Assembly: GCA_963815505.1 (NCBI GenBank)
Contig: CAWFGU010000005.1
Location: 1 to 64,000 of the forward strand
Reading direction: 5' to 3'
From: CAXBBB01 sp963815505
Lineage (GTDB): Bacteria; Bacteroidota; Rhodothermia; Rhodothermales; BA12
Length of the DNA: 64,000 nt
Shown here: piece after piece, positions 60,501 to 64,000 of the stretch
Position numbering within the stretch: position 1 is the stretch's first letter
How the letters are laid out: the number at the start of each line of letters is the position of its first letter
The notes under the pieces: generated by a model
The model's input: only the letters and a program-made list of their open reading frames with translations
Databases searched by the model: none
What the model was told of the DNA's origin: nothing
Made by a program: the position numbers and the translations under genes

Positions 60501-61796
60501 TCATGACAACCGAAGGCGCGGACCTCGAGAAGGGCAGCGTCCTCGCCTCGTGGGATCCGTTCAACTCGGTTATCCTCGCCGAATCGGCCGGTAAAATCCG
60601 GTTCAGCGATCTGACCGAAGGCACGACGTACCGCGAAGAGAGCGACGAGCAGACGGGCTTGAAAGAGCGCGTCATCATCGAGTCGCGCGAACGCAACGTC
60701 ACGCCCGCCCTCGTCATCGAAGCCGCCAAAGGCAACTCGCGCGAGTTCACGCTTCCGGTTCGGGCGCGCATCCAGGTCGAGGAAGGCCAGGCCGTCCAGG
60801 CCGGTCAGATCGTCGCCAAGATCCCGCGCCAGAGCGCCAAGACCAAGGACATCACCGGTGGTCTGCCGCGCGTTACCGAGCTGTTCGAGGCTCGGACGCC
60901 GACCGATCCCGCCGTCGTTACCGAGATCGACGGCGTCGTCAGCTTCGGCGGACGTAAGCGTGGATCGCAGGAAGTCATCGTCACGTCCGGCGACGGATCG
61001 ACGGCCAAGACGTACCTCGTCAAGCTGAGCAAGCACATGCTGGTTCACGAGAACGACTACGTCCGCGCCGGAGACCCGCTCTCGGACGGACAGGACGGCA
61101 CCGCACGACATCCTCGCCATCCTTGGAGCGCGCAGAGTGCAAGAGTACCTGACCAACGAGATTCAGTCGGTCTACCGCCTACAAGGCGTCGGCATCGACG
61201 ACAAGCACATCGAAGTGATCGTGCGGCAGATGATGCACCGCGTCCGCGTCATCAACCCGGGCGACACGACGCTGCTCGAAAGCGACATGGTCAGCCGGTT
61301 CACGCTCGAAGACATGAACGACGCGCTCCACGACACCTACGTCGTCGAGGAGCCGGGCGACAGCGACCTGCGCGTCGGCGACTCGCTCGACAGCCGTAGG
61401 TGGCGCGAGATGAGCGCTGAGTACAAGAAGGAAGGCCGCAGCCTGCCGACGGTCCGTGAGGCCGAGCCGGCGATCGGTCAGCCCGAACTGCTCGGCATCA
61501 CGCGCGCTGCTCTGTCGACGGATTCGTTCATCTCGGCCGCTTCGTTCCAGGAGACGACCAAGGTGCTCACCAACGCGGCGATCCGTGCCAAGCGCGACCC
61601 GCTCGGCGGACTCAAGGAGAACGTCATCGTCGGCCATCTCATTCCCTCGGGAACGGGCCAGCGCGCGTTCAAGAACCTGATCGTCGGCTCGCGCGAGGAA
61701 CTGACCGACCTCCAGAGCGCCGTCATGGCCGCCGAAGGAGCCGCCGCTGCTCCCTCGGGCGACGGTGCGACGGCTCCGGCCGAAGTCGCCTCGTAA
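57503..61796 (+). CDS. rpoC: DNA-directed RNA polymerase subunit beta', one apparent inserted base
   Basis: A subunit of about 1430 residues. The zinc ribbon is [20 protein letters not shown] (four Cys), the active-site loop is NADFDGDQMAVH with the three Mg-binding Asp, and the second Cys cluster is CEARRGACSQCYG. The frame is open from ATG 57503 to about 61092. One extra G at 61093-61094 then shifts it: removing it gives DGQ-TAPHDILAILGARRVQEYL, and the frame is open to TAA 61794-61796 (IEVIVRQMMHRVRV, GITRAALSTDSFISAASFQETT, omega-contact region). An intact beta' is essential, so the insertion is very probably a sequence error. Confidence 0.96.
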
Positions 61797-61811
61797 CCAG
61801 AGATCTCACTA

Positions 61812-61853
61812 GCGCGTCCCCGATGTCCAGTTGGCGTCGGGGGCGCGTTGCGT
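61812..61853 (+). terminator. Terminator of the rpoBC operon
   Basis: Stem GCGCG-T-CCCCGA / TCGGGGG-CGCG with a 13-nt loop, followed by a weak T-rich tail (TTGCGTTT), begins 15 nt after the rpoC stop. Confidence 0.6.
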
Positions 61854-61942
61854 TTGCCCGCTACGTGAACCGTAACGCTTCTGCCCGCTCTGACCTCGGG
61901 TGGGGCACGAGCGTTTACACAGTCGAAACCAACACCACCTTT

Positions 61943-62510
61943 ATGTCGACTCCAAACAATGGAATCCGCATCGCCTTCCTGGCGGCAATAGCCGTATTCG
62001 CCATCGTGACCGTCGTCACCTTTACGCTGATCGGGGGAGGCGCTCAAGACTCCGACCCCACACCAGACGATGCCCTGATGCGCGACAAAACCAGTCGTAT
62101 TTGACCGATGACAGCGTGTATGCAGAAACGGATCAGGGTGGAGCGACAGGGCTGGAGGTGACCAGATTTCGCGCTCGATCCGGGTAGCCGCGTCGTCGAA
62201 GGCTCGGTTCAGAACACGGCCAGACGACGCGTTCGTCAATGTGCAGGTGGCGTTTCGATGATGGATTCACAGAGGAGAAAGCGTTGGCACCGTTCGGGAC
62301 ACCGTTCCTGAGGTTTCGCCAGGGGAGACGTGGGTGTTCCGGATTCCAGTCGAAGCAACGGCATCGTCCGCCGAACTCGCTGACCTGACCGGGGGGCGTC
62401 GCATCGCGACGGGGCGTATGGACGACCCCAACGTGACGCCGACGCAAGCCGGATACGATCGCAGCGCCGACCCAACGCCTGGGACGGCAGCTAAGCCGGG
62501 TGGTAACTAA
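61943..62510 (+). pseudogene. Membrane-anchored FxLYD-like protein, frame broken
   Basis: A gene of about 188 codons visible only by joining frames. It starts ATG 61943: MSTPNNGIRIAFLAAIAVFA is an N-terminal membrane helix followed by TVVTFTLIGGG. One shift near 62085-62100 continues as SYLTDDSVYAETDQGG, ATGLEVTRF; then VVEGSVQNTARR; and from about 62285 GTVRDTVPEVSPGETWVFRI, ending TPGTAAKPGGN at TAA 62508-62510. The pattern V-x-G-x-V-x-N-T ... GT-x-R-D-x-V ... L/V-x-P-G-E-T-W-x-F matches FxLYD beta-sandwich domains of secreted or anchored proteins. At least three indels are needed. Function unknown. Confidence 0.55.
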
Positions 62511-62519
62511 TCCAGCCGA

Positions 62520-63566
62520 TCAGCGCGCGTCCGGTTCGGGTCGGTAGGGACGGGCGCTCGTCCGCAAATCATCGAACGACGCGTTGAGGACGGGGAAACT
62601 GCGCCAGTTGCGCAGGTCGAAGTGCCACCACTCGGCGGCCAAACTCGAGAAGCCGTTGGACCGCATCACGCGCTGGATCAGAGCGCGGTACCAGCGCTCT
62701 TCGGACGTGCCGCCTGCGTAGTCGAGGTGGGCGCGCGGCGTGAACTCGTCGTAGTCGGACGGCAACGCGAGCTTCTCTCCCGTCGACAAGCGGTAGAGGC
62801 CCACGTCGACTGCGGCTCCTCTGTTGTGGCGGCTACCGTCGGCGGGATTGGCGACGTAGAGTTTTTGGCTGCTGGGTGTCGCCTGCCAAAATGCCCAAGT
62901 GACGGACCACGGACGGTAGGCGTCGTGGACGATCAGCCCGATGTCATGCTCGGCCAGTTCGCGCGCGGCTGCGGCGAGCGCGTCGGCTGCGGGCTTGCGA
63001 GCAAAGGCGCCTTCGAACGGATAGAGCGCGGCGCCCATGAAGTTGTCGTCGGTGGCGTAGCGCACGTCCAGCCTAACGCCGGGTATCGTCGATAGGTCGA
63101 CCAGTTCGTCTGCTCCACCACGCGCGACGAAGCCGGGAGGTGTGACGCTGCCTGCCTCATGCAAAATCTGATCGACTGGCCGAACCGGATCGATCCGAAA
63201 CACATCGCCGTCGGCGGGGCCGATGGGGCGGCGGCCCATGCGGTTGCGCCCGTAGAGCGCCATCGCACGACCATTGGCCAGCGTGAAGGTGAGGGTGTCG
63301 CCGAGCGAGCTTAGGTCGCGGATGTAGAAGGTGCGCGTATCGTTGGTGTCCGATCCGAGCGGCTCCAAACGACGCGTCGACGGGCCGAAGCGGACGTAGG
63401 CGCGGCCGTTTCGCTCGAAGACGATAGCTTCGCGCTCGGCGGGGCCATAATGTCCCATCAGCGCTGCAACGTCGGGGCGGGGCGAGTCCGGCGGAGTGTC
63501 GGCTGTCTGTGCCAGAGTCGGGAGGGGGAGGAGGAAGAGCGCGAGCAGAGTGATCAGCTTAACCAT
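62520..63566 (-). CDS. D-alanyl-D-alanine dipeptidase (VanX/M15D family), secreted, long N-domain
   Basis: A 348-residue zinc peptidase. ATG 63566 (MVKLITLLALFLLPLPTLAQ) begins a signal peptide. Residues about 30-140 form a beta-rich extra domain (YGPAEREAIVFERNGRAYVRF) not present in VanX itself. The catalytic part has DVRYATDDNFMG, VHDAYRPWSV, the zinc motif SRHNRGAAVDVGLY (SxHxxGxAxD) and EWWHFD (catalytic Glu and zinc His). Such enzymes cleave D-Ala-D-Ala in the periplasm; in non-resistant bacteria they serve peptidoglycan recycling, and no vanHA partner is nearby. Its start overlaps the end of the small membrane protein gene. Confidence 0.88.
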   Translation of the reverse strand: MVKLITLLALFLLPLPTLAQTADTPPDSPRPDVAALMGHYGPAEREAIVFERNGRAYVRFGPSTRRLEPLGSDTNDTRTFYIRDLSSLGDTLTFTLANGRAMALYGRNRMGRRPIGPADGDVFRIDPVRPVDQILHEAGSVTPPGFVARGGADELVDLSTIPGVRLDVRYATDDNFMGAALYPFEGAFARKPAADALAAAARELAEHDIGLIVHDAYRPWSVTWAFWQATPSSQKLYVANPADGSRHNRGAAVDVGLYRLSTGEKLALPSDYDEFTPRAHLDYAGGTSEERWYRALIQRVMRSNGFSSLAAEWWHFDLRNWRSFPVLNASFDDLRTSARPYRPEPDAR

Positions 63567-63816
63567 CGGTGACTCCAAATCCGCGAACGGCGTCACCACT
63601 GCCCGAACGCACGCTATCGGCCTCTATCTGGTCGACATTGGCAATGGCCATATCGCGTAGATAGACGACCGAGAAGATGGCGGTCCCCAAGATGAGCACC
63701 AAGCAGATCACCGTGAACAGGCGCGACTGGGTACGGCTCATCGCCTTTCCCATTGGGGGCGGCGTCGGACCGGTGGGCGGGGGAGTGGGGCGTCGGTGGA
63801 GGGGAGTCTCGGGCAT
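63559..63816 (-). CDS. Small single-pass membrane protein (85 aa), unknown function
   Basis: The protein has a Pro-rich N-terminal stretch (RRPTPPPTGPTPPPMGK), a helix (LFTVICLVLILGTAIFSVVYL) and an acidic tail. An internal Met (MSRTQSRL) could be the real start, giving 60 residues. The 8-nt overlap with the dipeptidase gene implies co-translation. No family is recognised. Confidence 0.5.
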   Translation of the reverse strand: MPETPLHRRPTPPPTGPTPPPMGKAMSRTQSRLFTVICLVLILGTAIFSVVYLRDMAIANVDQIEADSVRSGSGDAVRGFGVTDG

Positions 63817-63888
63817 ACGGACGGAGAGGCGGTGGGATGGGCACGCCGGAGCGCGCGGCGCGTTAGGCAGGCGAACCTACTCTGCACC

Positions 63889-64000
63889 ATGCTACCGTAC
63901 CATCACCCCGCCCTCGTGGTTGCCGACACTGGCCCGGATTACGCGCTTCTCGAAACAGCGAACGGCATGAAGAAAGAGCGCTGGACCGATGTAACGCTCG
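63889..64000 (+). CDS. Probable class I SAM-dependent methyltransferase, N-terminus (partial)
   Basis: The first 37 codons of a gene running off the window. The product begins MLPYHHPALVVADTGPDYAL and continues LLETANGMKKERWTDVTL. The D-x-G-x-x-Y-x-L-L-x-x-x-x-G-x-K-x-E-R-W pattern is seen at the start of a group of RlmI-like methyltransferases in Bacteroidota. It is divergent from the small membrane protein; the 72-nt gap should hold both promoters. The identification rests on this short segment alone. Confidence 0.45.
   Translation, partial: MLPYHHPALVVADTGPDYALLETANGMKKERWTDVTL

Noticed and set aside
61137..61796. A naturally split rpoC gene
   Set aside because: The second part starts inside a conserved element without ribosome binding site, and one base removal restores the exact family sequence, so an error is far more likely.

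Overview
The window is a GC-rich bacterial chromosome segment. It looks like Bacteroidota, probably the Rhodothermia side. A gingipain-fold protease of the PorU2 type carries a type IX secretion C-terminal sorting domain, a TonB receptor is paired with a lipoprotein, and GC is high for the phylum. The placement is inference from gene content.

Layout. 0-8 kb: the end of an MFS sugar transporter, then a leftward tetR-tolC-MFP-RND efflux operon. 8.2-11.5 kb: manC and two glycosyltransferases. 11.5-16.3 kb: the PorU2-like protease on the minus strand. 16.5-17.8 kb: an IS3-family element with recognisable ends. 17.9-42.5 kb: one long rightward surface-polysaccharide locus with a Wzz/BY-kinase, an SLBB protein, a Wzx flippase and glycosyltransferases. 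It encodes UDP-GlcA, UDP-Xyl, a UDP-HexNAc uronate, an N-formylated dTDP-3-amino-3,6-dideoxyhexose, UDP-L-FucNAc (CapEFG-like) and a diNAcBac-type sugar with its phosphoglycosyl transferase (PglFEDC-like). 42.6-45.3 kb: a broken TonB receptor and its lipoprotein. 45.3-48.2 kb: queA, ispD, ispF and a DedA protein. 48.3-61.8 kb: the conserved information-processing block of tRNAs, tuf, tRNA-Trp, secE, nusG, rplKAJL and rpoBC. 61.9-64 kb: an FxLYD-like protein, a VanX-family dipeptidase, a small membrane protein and the start of a probable methyltransferase.

A striking property is the number of broken reading frames. Single-base insertions or deletions split the RND pump, polysaccharide kinase, several glycosyltransferases, capE, pglC, pglD, pglE, pglF, the TonB receptor, and even rplJ and rpoC, which must be functional. 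Stretches such as 4.5-16.3 kb and 20-30 kb are clean. The simplest reading is local sequence or assembly error, so broken genes are reported here as reconstructed loci with the break points given.

The most interesting regulatory signal is a pair of 32-nt RNA structures with compensatory stem changes, one just upstream of rplK and one just upstream of rplA. They are candidate binding sites for ribosomal protein L1. An AT-rich stretch (31.3-32.5 kb) has no intact gene and sits where a Wzy polymerase would be expected. Next to it a GT2 glycosyltransferase (32.5-33.4 kb) can be recovered only by joining several frames.
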